Positions 1-8,456 of a stretch of DNA of 64,000 nucleotides are shown in pieces (positions within the stretch are counted from its first letter, which is position 1; each line of letters begins with the position of its first letter). Where the stretch lies: NCBI RefSeq assembly GCF_042697365.1, contig NZ_CP137605.1. One strand, 5' to 3'. Below the pieces are notes generated by a model. The model was given only the letters and a program-made list of their open reading frames with translations, was not told the origin of the DNA and ran no database searches. Source of the stretch: Brucella pseudintermedia (GTDB lineage: Bacteria; Pseudomonadota; Alphaproteobacteria; Rhizobiales; Rhizobiaceae). The position numbers were made by a program, and so were the translations under genes.

Positions 1-1197
1 ATGAATATCGCAAATCCGGCAGCAGCCTTGTCGTTTGACGACATGATATTATCGCAAGGGCGCGAGATTTCTCGCAAGCTCAATCTGCTGCGTCACGAAA
101 ACTTTCCGCCGGATGCGCGCAAGAACATGCTGCGCCAGTTTTCGATGGCCGAGGCCGCCTATTTTCTCGGCGTCTCCCCCAGCAATCTCAAGAAGCTACA
201 TCTTGAAGGCAAGGGAGTCGAGCCGACCATTCTGACAGGTGGTCGCCGCGCTTATAGTGTCGAGCAGATTCAGGAACTGCGCCAGTGGCTGGACCAGAAT
301 GGCCGCGCTGAGGTGAAGCGCTACGTTCCGCATCGTCGCGGCAATGAAAAGCTTCAGGTTATCGGCGTCGTCAACTTCAAGGGCGGCTCCGGCAAAACCA
401 CGACGGCTGCGCACCTGGCGCAACATATGGCCCTGACCGGCCATCGCGTCCTTGCCATCGATCTCGATCCGCAGGCTTCGCTTTCCGCCCTGCACGGCAT
501 TCAGCCGGAACTCGATGAATTTCCCTCGCTCTATGAGGCTATTCGTTACGACTCCGAAAGGAAGCCTATTCGCGAGGTTATCCGGCGGACGAATTTCCCC
601 GGCCTCGACATTATTCCCGCAATGCTCGAGCTGCAGGAATATGAGTATGATACCCCGCTTGCCATGCAGAATGGCGGCGAGGGCAAGACGTTCTGGAACA
701 GGATCGCGCAGGCCCTTGCCGATGTGGATGCCGACTATGATGTGGTGGTCATCGACTGCCCTCCCCAACTCGGCTATCTGACGCTGACGGCGCTTTCGGC
801 TGCGACCTCGGTACTGATTACCGTTCATCCGCAAATGCTCGACCTGATGTCCATGTCGCAGTTCCTTTTGATGCTCGGCGATATTCTGAAGACGGTTCGT
901 CAGGCCGGCGGCGCGGTGCAGCTCGACTGGTTCCGCTATCTGATCACGCGTTACGAACCGACCGACGTGCCGCAGGCGCAGATGGTCGGCTTCATGCAGA
1001 GCATGCTCGCCTCGCATATGCTCAAGCACCAGATGCTGAAATCGACAGCGATTTCCGATGCCGGGCTTACCAAGCAGACGCTTTACGAGGTCGAGCGCTC
1101 ATCGATGAACCGTGGCACCTATGATCGCGCCATGGAAGCCATGGAAGCAGTCAATTCTGAAATTCGCGGCCTCGTTCATGAGGCATGGGGGCGTTAG
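1..1197 (+). CDS. repA: Replicon partition ATPase RepA (ParA family)
   Basis: The 398-residue product is the ParA-type ATPase of a repABC replicon. It segregates replicon copies together with RepB and represses the operon. An N-terminal MerR-like DNA-binding segment (about residues 45-100) precedes a deviant Walker A motif, KGGSGKTT, at 127-134. A Walker B-like VVVIDCPP follows near residue 250. The length is normal for RepA. The window begins exactly at its ATG, so the promoter and any upstream parS site are not visible. It is followed at 65 bp by repB and then repC, the canonical order. This organisation marks a chromid or large plasmid of Rhizobiales, most likely Brucella-type chromosome II. 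Confidence 0.96.
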   Translation: MNIANPAAALSFDDMILSQGREISRKLNLLRHENFPPDARKNMLRQFSMAEAAYFLGVSPSNLKKLHLEGKGVEPTILTGGRRAYSVEQIQELRQWLDQNGRAEVKRYVPHRRGNEKLQVIGVVNFKGGSGKTTTAAHLAQHMALTGHRVLAIDLDPQASLSALHGIQPELDEFPSLYEAIRYDSERKPIREVIRRTNFPGLDIIPAMLELQEYEYDTPLAMQNGGEGKTFWNRIAQALADVDADYDVVVIDCPPQLGYLTLTALSAATSVLITVHPQMLDLMSMSQFLLMLGDILKTVRQAGGAVQLDWFRYLITRYEPTDVPQAQMVGFMQSMLASHMLKHQMLKSTAISDAGLTKQTLYEVERSSMNRGTYDRAMEAMEAVNSEIRGLVHEAWGR

Positions 1198-1261
1198 ACT
1201 GCCGTCTAAAACGGCGAATAGTGAATAAAATCAGGTCTCTGACCGGTTTGAGGATTTGGGA

Positions 1262-2248
1262 ATGGCACGAAAGAACATATTCGAAAGCGTTATGCGCGAC
1301 GAACCGGCTGCTGAACAGGGTTCGCAGCCGGTCGATAACGTATCGCGCCGGTTCGGTGCCGCTAAATCCCTGTCCGCCTCGATAGACGAACTGGCGAAGC
1401 AGGCAGCGCAGAAGCTCGACGGAGAAGCCATTGTCGAGCTTGATCCGGCGCAGCTGGACGTTTCCTTCGTCGCCGACCGCCTGCCGGAAGCGCATGACGA
1501 AGAATATCAGGAGCTTCTGCAAGCCATTCGCGAGCGCGGGCAGGACAGCCCTATTCTGGTTCGTCCGCATCCGCAGACCAGCGGCCGCTATATGATCGTT
1601 TTCGGCCATCGCCGCGCGGGGGTGGCCAGGGAACTGGGCATCAAGGTCAAGGCGGTTATCAAGCCCCTCGCCGATCTGGAACATATTCTGAGCCAGGGCC
1701 AGGAAAACTCCGCCCGCGCCAATCTGAGCTTCATCGAGCGTGTTTTCTTTGCGGCGCGTCTTGAAGCGCTCGGCTTCGAACGGGAAGCCATACAGGCGGC
1801 ATTGACGGTCGATTATCAAACCCTGTCGAAGATGCTGACCATTCCAAAGGCCGTTCCCGAGCATATTCTTCTGGCAATCGGCCCGGCCAAGGGCATCGGT
1901 CGTGACCGCTGGCTGGAACTGCGCAAGCTGATCGAAATGCCGGGCAAGAAAGATGCTGCGGAAGAGCTTATCGCGACTTCCGCCTTTGAAAACGCGTCGT
2001 CTGTCGATCGTTTCGAGCAGCTCTACGGCTATCTGAAAGGCGGAAGGCCGAAGAAGCCTGTCACCAAGGCCGCTTCACGTCCCGGCGCCAGCTGGACGGC
2101 TCCGGACAAGACCGTCAGTGCTGTTATCAAACAGAATGGCAAATCGGCTACATTGGCGCTTGGTGCTGCCAACGGGCCTCGTTTTGCCGATTGGCTTTCT
2201 CGCAATCTGGATGCGCTCTACGCATCATTCCAGAGCGAGGAGAAGTAA
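1262..2248 (+). CDS. repB: Replicon partition protein RepB (ParB family)
   Basis: This 328-residue ParB-like protein binds centromere (parS) sites and partners RepA. The N-terminus MARKNIFE is typical of RepB. A ParB/Srx-like nuclease-fold segment with the ENSARANLSFIE stretch lies around residues 140-155, followed by a helix-turn-helix region and a RepB C-terminal dimerisation region. An upstream in-frame TTG exists at 1256. The ATG at 1262 is preferred because GAGGA at 1250-1254 sits 7 nt before it. I looked for the usual repABC parS palindrome (GTTNNCNGCNGNNAAC) in the repA-repB, repB-repC and repC-downstream gaps and did not find one. Confidence 0.95.
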   Translation: MARKNIFESVMRDEPAAEQGSQPVDNVSRRFGAAKSLSASIDELAKQAAQKLDGEAIVELDPAQLDVSFVADRLPEAHDEEYQELLQAIRERGQDSPILVRPHPQTSGRYMIVFGHRRAGVARELGIKVKAVIKPLADLEHILSQGQENSARANLSFIERVFFAARLEALGFEREAIQAALTVDYQTLSKMLTIPKAVPEHILLAIGPAKGIGRDRWLELRKLIEMPGKKDAAEELIATSAFENASSVDRFEQLYGYLKGGRPKKPVTKAASRPGASWTAPDKTVSAVIKQNGKSATLALGAANGPRFADWLSRNLDALYASFQSEEK

Positions 2249-2392
2249 GTAGCGTACAGGCCGGAGCGTTTGCAGCGGTCTGATTGTGTAAGGCATGTCT
2301 CCCGGAAACGGGACTGGTTCAGGATCAGGACATGCTTGATTAACTTGTAAGCGTGTTTGCGTCGAAACTGTTCAGGAAAAGGAACGAGACAG

Positions 2393-2449
2393 CAAAAGAA
2401 AAAGGCCCCCAAACGTCGCCGTGTGGAAGCCCTTCTCATTGGTTTAGCA
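2393..2449 (-). ncRNA. repABC incompatibility antisense RNA (ctRNA)
   Basis: The repB-repC gap (2249-2542) holds a predicted short minus-strand RNA of about 50-57 nt. It starts just after the promoter at 2455-2483. It ends in a 12-bp stem (arms plus 2399-2410 and 2425-2436, with some G-U pairs) around a 14-nt loop, followed by a T-rich run on the minus strand. In repABC plasmids such an RNA base-pairs with the repB-repC leader and limits RepC synthesis, setting copy number and incompatibility. Position, orientation, length and terminator all fit. The exact ends are inferred. Confidence 0.75.
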
Positions 2450-2454
2450 GCTAG

Positions 2455-2483
2455 AGAATCGCAAATCCACGAATCACTGTCAA
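2455..2483 (-). promoter_or_regulatory. Promoter of the repABC antisense RNA
   Basis: Reading the minus strand, TTGACA (plus 2478-2483) is followed after 17 nt by GATTCT (plus 2455-2460). The -35 is a perfect consensus. It lies in the repB-repC gap pointing away from repC, exactly where the incompatibility antisense RNA of repABC systems starts. Confidence 0.7.
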
Positions 2484-2542
2484 GTGCAATTAGCGTCATT
2501 TCGGCGGGTGGATTTCTTTTGCCTTGTGGAAGGTGAAAGAAA

Positions 2543-3724
2543 ATGGAGATTCAATTGGCCTCGACGCCGTTCGGCAGTCGAAGGATGACGCTTGCCTTGT
2601 TGGCAAGTCAACAGAACACACGGCAGATTGCGCCTGGAACGGTTGCCGACAAGTGGCAGCTGCATCGCTGGCTGTGTGAAGCAAAGACGCTGTTCGGCCT
2701 GAATGACCGCTCTCTGGCAGTCCTTTCGGCGCTCCTGTCATTCTATCCTGAAACGGAACTGAACGAGCAGAGCAGCCTGATCGTGTTTCCGTCCAACAAG
2801 CAACTGGCATTGCGCGCCCATGGCATGGCGGATGCGACCCTGCGGCGTCATCTGGCTGCGCTGGTCGATGCCGGTTTCATTCTTCGGCAAGACAGCCCGA
2901 ATGGAAAGCGCTATGCGCGTCGCGCCAAGGGCGGAGATGTGCAGATTGCTTTCGGCTTTTCGCTGGCGCCGCTTCTGGCCCGTGCCTGTGAACTGGAACG
3001 TGCTGCCGAAGAGGTGAGGGCGGAAAAGACTGCATTGCGTGAAATGCGCGAACGGCTGACCTTGCTGCGTCGGGACATCACCAAGCTTGTCGAATTTGCC
3101 GCTCAGGCAAAGCTCGCCGGCAACTGGCAGGACATTCATCATCGTTTCCGCCTGATCGTCGACAGCATTCCGCGCCGTGCAAGCTATGCTGAACTGGCAG
3201 CTTTGGTCGAATCCTCGCAGGCCATTCGTGCGGAAATCGATAACGCATTGAAAATCCATGAAAATGTTCAAAATTTGCGCGGCAATGAATCTCAAAATGA
3301 GCGGCAGCAAATTGAATCGAATCCAGATTCCCATCTTGAAAAGGCAACGCCTGAATTTATCGACCAGCGCATAAATGAAATCACCAGCGCCCCAACGGAA
3401 CCCACGGTTTCGCTCGACATGGTGCTTCGCTCCTGTCCGGAGATCACGGCCTATACGGTCTCATCCATTCGGCATTGGCAGGATCTGGCCAATACGGCAG
3501 AGAAAGTACGTTCCTTCCTCGGCATTGATGGAAAGCTCTACGATCTCGCAAAGAAGGTGCTTGGAACCCATAATGCGTCAATCATGATTGCCTATATCCT
3601 GCAACGCTATGAGCAAATTCAGTCCGCAGGAGGCTATTTGCGCGTTTTGACGGAAAAGGCTGCCAATGGCTCTTTCTCGATCAGACCGATGCTTATGGCT
3701 GCGCTGAATGGACAGGATCGTTAA
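2543..3724 (+). CDS. repC: Replication initiator RepC
   Basis: This 393-residue protein is the initiator of repABC replicons. It acts at an origin usually located inside its own gene. The N-terminal portion (about 1-160) carries the winged-helix-like DNA-binding region with the phrase LALRAHGMADATLRRHL. A charged coiled-coil stretch follows, and the C-terminal domain ends ...SIRPMLMAALNGQDR. A purine-rich GGAAGG lies 9 nt before the ATG. Translation is expected to be restrained by the antisense RNA encoded just upstream. The coding sequence is locally AT-rich around 3240-3400, unlike its flanks. Confidence 0.95.
   Translation: MEIQLASTPFGSRRMTLALLASQQNTRQIAPGTVADKWQLHRWLCEAKTLFGLNDRSLAVLSALLSFYPETELNEQSSLIVFPSNKQLALRAHGMADATLRRHLAALVDAGFILRQDSPNGKRYARRAKGGDVQIAFGFSLAPLLARACELERAAEEVRAEKTALREMRERLTLLRRDITKLVEFAAQAKLAGNWQDIHHRFRLIVDSIPRRASYAELAALVESSQAIRAEIDNALKIHENVQNLRGNESQNERQQIESNPDSHLEKATPEFIDQRINEITSAPTEPTVSLDMVLRSCPEITAYTVSSIRHWQDLANTAEKVRSFLGIDGKLYDLAKKVLGTHNASIMIAYILQRYEQIQSAGGYLRVLTEKAANGSFSIRPMLMAALNGQDR
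3230..3400. other. Candidate replication origin (oriV) inside repC
   Basis: Within repC the base composition drops to AT-rich runs (aaaatccatgaaaatg, caaaatttg, ctcaaaatgag) flanked by GC-rich coding. In characterised repABC replicons the origin lies in an AT-rich part in the middle of repC, so this is the natural candidate. No iterons are evident to me. The boundaries are approximate. Confidence 0.5.
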
Positions 3725-4291
3725 CCATAAAGCCTAGTCCGAGAGACAAAACAGAACTGCCTTTTAGGTTTCGTATCGTTCATGAAATTTAACGAGATCA
3801 AAGGATCCTAAAAAGGACTGGAACGGCTACCGACTGCCGTTGCGGCTCCCGCAAATTGGTTTCCAACAGTGCTTGACGGCTGATACGCCGAAGAATTTTG
3901 GTTCGGGAGAGATGAACTCAATCTTGTGCCTGAAAGCGACGGCGACGCGACCGGCGGCGAGGGCGTAACGTGTTGAGGTCCAGCGCCTGATCGGTCTTGT
4001 GACGTGGGGGAGGCGAGAGGAGGCGCATGATGAAAAGGATGCAGCACCCGATGGTGAATATCCAGAATATCTCGTCAGTGAGATCGTTGATCATGGCGCA
4101 ATCCAGAGCAAACCGCTTGTCCGTTTCCGCGACGCGCGAAACACTATACCGCGATCCATATCGCCTTGCGGAACCTTGGCCAAGTCACGAAGCCGTGCTT
4201 TATCGCCGCGCCGGTGATGTTCCTCTGCTGCGGCCCTGTGGATGGCTCAAAGGCGCTGGTCGCGAACTCCACGCCGATCTGCGATAGATTG
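3725..4291. other. 567-bp stretch after repC with no supported gene
   Basis: No convincing gene occupies this gap. A plus-strand reading frame at 4027-4287 (86 codons) and an acidic frame from about 3999 are open but resemble no family I know and lack good ribosome-binding sites. Both could be remnants or leader sequence of the downstream cobinamide amidohydrolase gene. I looked for a cobalamin riboswitch (B12-box AGYCMGRAGACCKGCC) because cbiZ follows, and did not recognise one. No repABC parS consensus was found either. Confidence 0.5.
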
Positions 4292-4948
4292 ATGATGCTG
4301 CCTTTCAATATCCATTGTCGCGGCCCGGTGCTCGCGGCTGACTTTCGAGATCCGCAAGACATTTTAAGCTGGTCGCTGACACGTCCCGGCTTTGTTTCGG
4401 CGCGTTCCGTCGCCTGGCTGGAGGTCCGCAACGACGATCTGACGCTCGATGTCGATCCCGCAGCCCTGTTGCAGGAAAGACTGGCTGAGGCCGGTTATGG
4501 CGAAGCGGTGCAGATGATGACCTCGCGCAGCGTGAAGAAGCATCATGTCGCAATGCGGTGCTCCGGCGAAGCGCAAGCTGCCTGTCTTGCCACTGTCGGC
4601 CTGTCAAATGCGGGGAGGGTGGGGGAACGCACGCAGATGAATATGCCAGCCGGAACAATCAATCTTCTGGTTCATATAGACAAGGCCCTGTCGGTCGCAG
4701 CCCATTTGGAAGCAATGTCGATTGCTGCCGAGGCACGCACCGCTGCCATTATGGAATTAGGGCTCGATATTGGCGGCAGGGCCGCAACGGGTACTGGCAC
4801 CGATTGCATAGCGGTTTCCGCACCGCAGGGGGAGCCGGGCGCATTATATGCAGGCTTGCACACGGATATAGGTGCCGCCCTCGGTGGTGCTGTTTATGAT
4901 GCAGTGTCCGAGGGTGGCAGGCTCTGGATGAAAGAGCAGGGCTTTTGA
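4292..4948 (+). CDS. cbiZ: Adenosylcobinamide amidohydrolase CbiZ
   Basis: The 218-residue product belongs to the CbiZ family, which cleaves the amide bond to the aminopropanol arm of cobinamide or pseudocobalamin-type corrinoids so that cobyric acid can be recycled into B12. The family signature ATGTGTDCIAV is present near residue 160, and the protein ends with the usual conserved C-terminal helix. The open frame extends upstream to a TTG at 4166, but recognisable homology begins around the double ATG at 4292/4295, so I place the start there; no strong ribosome-binding site decides it. No corrinoid transporter or other B12 gene is adjacent. The neighbour on the other strand is an MFS transporter whose stop lies 4 bp away, so the two genes converge. 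Confidence 0.8.
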   Translation: MMLPFNIHCRGPVLAADFRDPQDILSWSLTRPGFVSARSVAWLEVRNDDLTLDVDPAALLQERLAEAGYGEAVQMMTSRSVKKHHVAMRCSGEAQAACLATVGLSNAGRVGERTQMNMPAGTINLLVHIDKALSVAAHLEAMSIAAEARTAAIMELGLDIGGRAATGTGTDCIAVSAPQGEPGALYAGLHTDIGAALGGAVYDAVSEGGRLWMKEQGF

Positions 4949-4952
4949 TCGA

Positions 4953-6149
4953 TCAGGCTTCTGCGGCAGCGCCTTTCGGCTTCAGGCGCAGGATAAGCGG
5001 CACCAGAACAAGCGCGACAATCGGGAAGACCAGCCAGTTGATGGTTTCCCAGCCGGAGGAATGCAGCAGCGACCCGGCGAAGAAGGAAGCGCAAGCCACA
5101 GTGCCGAACATGATGAAATCATTGGCGCCTTGAGCCTTGCCGCGTTCAGCCGGTGTGTGGCAGTCCGTCACCATGGCGGTCGCGCCGATGAAACCGAAAT
5201 TCCAGCCGATGCCGAGAAAGATCAGCGCTCCCCAGAAATGGCCGACATCGAAACCGCCGAGCGCAATGATGGCTGAAAAGGCGATCAGCACCAGCCCGAG
5301 CGCGGTTATCTTTTCCTTGCCGAAACGGGTGATGAGCTTTCCGGTGAAGAAGCTGGGGCCAAACATGGCCAGCACATGCCACTGGATGCCAAGGGCCGCA
5401 TGATCGACGGAATGCCCATGGCCGACCATGGCGATGGGCGCCGCCGTCATCACGAAAGTCATCAGCGCATAGGAACAGACGCCGGCTGCCACGGAAAGCA
5501 TGAAGCGCGGCGAGCGCAGGATTTCGCCAAGCGGTCGGCCTGTATCATGGACAGTGTTCGGGTCTTTCCGGATTTTCGGGGCGCGCAGCATGAAAAGGAC
5601 GGGGAGGGCGAGAAGACCCAGAACCGCCTGGCTGAGGAAACTGCCCGCAAACATGGCATCGGGAATGGTGTCGCGTGTCCAGATGACGAGCTGCGGCCCG
5701 ACAATGGCCGCGACCAGCCCGCCCACCATGACCCATGAAATGGCGCGCGCCTTCATGTCGCCCGTTGCCGCATCGGTGGCGGCAAAGCGATAGCTCTGGA
5801 CATAGGCGGCATAGAAACCGGCGGTCAGCGTGCCGAGACAGAAAATGAGGAAGGAGGCTGCGAAAATGCCCGCGGCGGCAATCAGGCCCGCCGAAACACC
5901 GACAAGCGCGCCCAGCATATAGGCATTGCGGCGTCCGAACTGGCGCATGAAGAAGGCTGCTGGCAAGGTGCCGAGCGCAAGGCCGAGGTTGAACAGGCTG
6001 ACGGGCAGCGTGACGAAGGCAGGATCGGAGGAAAGTTTCTGGCCCACCAGGCCGCCGAGCGAAATCACGATAGGCGGGCTCGACGCGCCAAGCGCCTGTG
6101 CAATCGTCAGGATAATAATATTGCGCCGTGCGGCCGTCATGTCGGTCAT
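4953..6149 (-). CDS. MFS-family membrane transporter
   Basis: This 398-residue polytopic protein shows about twelve hydrophobic segments. Examples are IIILTIAQALGASSPPIVIS near the N-terminus, and the loop-2/3 region ends in FFMRQFGRRNAYMLG, the classic MFS G-x-x-x-D/R-R-x-G-R type motif. The substrate cannot be told from sequence. The start at 6149 is chosen over an upstream in-frame ATG at 6209 because GAGGGG lies 6 nt before it. The gene is divergent from phoX, and about 185 bp separate the two starts. It converges with cbiZ. Confidence 0.88.
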   Translation of the reverse strand: MTDMTAARRNIIILTIAQALGASSPPIVISLGGLVGQKLSSDPAFVTLPVSLFNLGLALGTLPAAFFMRQFGRRNAYMLGALVGVSAGLIAAAGIFAASFLIFCLGTLTAGFYAAYVQSYRFAATDAATGDMKARAISWVMVGGLVAAIVGPQLVIWTRDTIPDAMFAGSFLSQAVLGLLALPVLFMLRAPKIRKDPNTVHDTGRPLGEILRSPRFMLSVAAGVCSYALMTFVMTAAPIAMVGHGHSVDHAALGIQWHVLAMFGPSFFTGKLITRFGKEKITALGLVLIAFSAIIALGGFDVGHFWGALIFLGIGWNFGFIGATAMVTDCHTPAERGKAQGANDFIMFGTVACASFFAGSLLHSSGWETINWLVFPIVALVLVPLILRLKPKGAAAEA

Positions 6150-6259
6150 CGTCAACCCCTCAAAGGACGAAATCGGGAGGGTTTTATCGGAAAGCGCATT
6201 TGCCAGCAAAATTATTCTATCGCCCGATCAGGAATTTTTCGGCATTCCAGGGAATGCAA

Positions 6260-6292
6260 CTGTCGGGATAATGTCGTCCAGCTGTCATGAAC
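6260..6292 (+). promoter_or_regulatory. Pho-box-like triple 11-bp repeat upstream of phoX
   Basis: Three contiguous 11-bp units, CTGTCGGGATA, ATGTCGTCCAG and CTGTCATGAAC, each carry TGTC at the same position. The third opens with a perfect CTGTCAT half-site. PhoB binds 11-bp direct repeats of this type with TGTCA cores. The array ends 42 bp before the phosphatase start, a sensible distance for an activator contacting the -35 region. Confidence 0.68.
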
Positions 6293-6334
6293 TGCTTCTA
6301 GTTTGCAGCTTCACCGTTCGATAGGGAGCCAGCA

Positions 6335-8326
6335 ATGTCCGATACTCTTTCCCAGCAAAGTCTGTTCAAGACCAGCCAGTTGGAAGAAGCAGATGCCGAT
6401 CCGCGCAATCCGTCCGACAACCCCACCATGGGCGAAATCATCAGCCGCCGCTTTTCCCGCCGCGGCTTTCTGCGCGGATCGCTTGCTGTCTCGGCCATTG
6501 CGGCAACCGTCAGCCCGCTCGCGCTGATGAGCGCAGGCGATGCGCGCGCCGCGTCCGGTTCGGCCTTTTCGTTCAAGGAAGTCGAGGCTGGCGTGGACGC
6601 CCATCACCATGTCGCGGAAGGCTATGATGCCGATGTGCTCCTGCGCTGGGGCGACAGGCTTTTCGCCGATGCGCCGGAATTCGACCCGACGAAACAGTCA
6701 GCCGAAGCGCAGGCGCGCCAGTTCGGCTATAATAATGATTATGTCGGCTATATCGCCATCGACGGTTCGCCCGAACACGGGCTTCTGGTCGTCAACCATG
6801 AATATACCAATCCGCACCTGATGTTCCCCGGTTTGGTCAAGATCGTCGACGGCAAGGTGGAGCAGGCCCCGCTTTCCAAGGAACAGGTGGATATCGAAAT
6901 GGCTGCCCATGGCGGCACGATTGTCGAAATCCGCAAGCAGGACGGCAAATGGCAGCCGGTGCTCGATGGCGCGAAAAACCGCCGCATCACCTCCAATACC
7001 GAGATGGTGCTGAGCGGCCCGGTCGCGGGACATGACCGCGTCAAGACCAATGCCGATCCGTCCGGCACCAAGGTTTTCGGCACGATCAACAATTGTGCGG
7101 GCGGCGTCACCCCGTGGGGCACCTACATCATGGCCGAGGAAAACATCCACGGCTATTTCATCGGTGAACTGCCGGAAGGCCACGCGGAAGCGGCCAATTA
7201 CAAGCGCATGGGCATTCCCGAAGGCTCGTATGAATGGGGCCGTTTCTATGATCGTTTCGACGTTTCCAAGGAGCCGAACGAGCCGAACCGCTTCGGCTGG
7301 ATTGTCGAGGTTGATGTGTCCGACCCGAACTCCGTGCCGAAGAAGCGCACCGCGCTTGGCCGTTTCAAGCATGAGGGCGCGGAATCCATCGTCAGCAAGG
7401 ATGGGCGCGTGGTCTTTTATCTCGGCGACGACGAACGGTTTGATTATGTCTACAAGTTCGTGACGGCGGGCAAGTTCAACCCGGATGACCGCGCCGCCAA
7501 TATGGACCTGCTGGATGAAGGCACGCTGCACGTGGCGAAGTTCCACGAGGACGGCAAGGTGGAGTGGATGCCGCTGGTGTTCGGTCAAGGTCCGCTCACC
7601 GAAGAGAACGGCTTCAAGAGCCAGGCCGATGTGCTGATCGAAACGCGGCGCGCTGGTGATCTTCTCGGCGCCACCAAGATGGACCGTCCGGAAGACGTGC
7701 AGCCGAACCCGGTCAATGGCCGCGTCTATGTCATGCTCACCAACAATACCAAGCGCAAGGACGATCAGGTGGATGCCGCCAATCCGCGCGCCAAGAACGC
7801 CTTCGGTCATATCATCGAGATCGAGGAAGACGGGCAGGATTTTGCCGCCACCACGGGAAAATGGGAAGTGCTGCTGAAATGCGGCGATCCTTCGGTCGCC
7901 GAAGTTGGTGCCAGCTTCTCCACCGATACGACGCGCAATGGCTGGTTCGGCATGCCGGACAATGCCGCCGTCGACAGCGCTGGCCGGCTGTGGGTCGCAA
8001 CCGATGGCAACAGCAATAAGGATACAGGCCGCACCGACGGGCTTTGGGCCGTCGACACGGAAGGCGATGCGCGCGCGACCTCGAAACTGTTCTACCGCGT
8101 GCCGGTGGGGGCGGAAATGTGCGGTCCGCTGTTCGCGCCCGACGATGAGACGGCCTTCGTCGCCGTGCAGCATCCGGGCGACGGCGGCGAGGACTGGGAC
8201 GGTCATGGCCGTCCGTCCTATTACGAAGACCTGTCCACCCGCTGGCCGGACTTCAAGGACGATATGCCGGTGCGGCCCGCCGTGGTGGCAATCACCAAAC
8301 AGGGCGGCGGCAAGATCGCTGTGTAG
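6335..8326 (+). CDS. phoX: PhoX-family alkaline phosphatase (DUF839), Tat-exported
   Basis: The 663-residue protein belongs to the PhoX/DUF839 family of Ca/Fe-dependent phosphatases that release phosphate from organic esters outside the cytoplasm. A twin-arginine signal, SRRGFLRGS at 41-49, is followed by a hydrophobic stretch and an AxA-like cleavage site (DARA-AS, about residue 72). Family landmarks include NHEYTNPHLMFPG, NNCAGGVTPWGTY and FKHEGAE. The gene has a Pho-box-like array upstream, implying induction by phosphate starvation through PhoB. A hairpin follows the stop, and a second secreted hydrolase gene lies downstream in the same direction. Confidence 0.92.
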   Translation: MSDTLSQQSLFKTSQLEEADADPRNPSDNPTMGEIISRRFSRRGFLRGSLAVSAIAATVSPLALMSAGDARAASGSAFSFKEVEAGVDAHHHVAEGYDADVLLRWGDRLFADAPEFDPTKQSAEAQARQFGYNNDYVGYIAIDGSPEHGLLVVNHEYTNPHLMFPGLVKIVDGKVEQAPLSKEQVDIEMAAHGGTIVEIRKQDGKWQPVLDGAKNRRITSNTEMVLSGPVAGHDRVKTNADPSGTKVFGTINNCAGGVTPWGTYIMAEENIHGYFIGELPEGHAEAANYKRMGIPEGSYEWGRFYDRFDVSKEPNEPNRFGWIVEVDVSDPNSVPKKRTALGRFKHEGAESIVSKDGRVVFYLGDDERFDYVYKFVTAGKFNPDDRAANMDLLDEGTLHVAKFHEDGKVEWMPLVFGQGPLTEENGFKSQADVLIETRRAGDLLGATKMDRPEDVQPNPVNGRVYVMLTNNTKRKDDQVDAANPRAKNAFGHIIEIEEDGQDFAATTGKWEVLLKCGDPSVAEVGASFSTDTTRNGWFGMPDNAAVDSAGRLWVATDGNSNKDTGRTDGLWAVDTEGDARATSKLFYRVPVGAEMCGPLFAPDDETAFVAVQHPGDGGEDWDGHGRPSYYEDLSTRWPDFKDDMPVRPAVVAITKQGGGKIAV

Positions 8327-8344
8327 TAACTTTATAAGGCAGTC

Positions 8345-8370
8345 GGCCCCCGGTGAAAGCCGGGGGCCTT
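8345..8370 (+). terminator. Hairpin terminator after phoX
   Basis: A perfect 9-bp GC-rich stem, GGCCCCCGG (8345-8353) with CCGGGGGCC (8360-8368), closes a 6-nt loop. The trailing T-run is short, so termination strength is uncertain. Confidence 0.6.
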
Positions 8371-8456
8371 CGTCAAAGCTTCATGGAAGCGTCAAGCCAG
8401 CGATACAAAGCCAGCCTAATTGCATCCCTGTATTTCCAATCTAACGGGGACTTATC

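Noticed and set aside
3725..4291. Cobalamin riboswitch before cbiZ
   Set aside because: No B12 box or other conserved cobalamin aptamer elements recognised on either strand.
6698..8206. 502-codon open frame antisense to phoX
   Set aside because: Shadow of GC-rich coding: no ribosome-binding site, Arg/His-rich composition and no family, while the plus strand encodes a clear PhoX.
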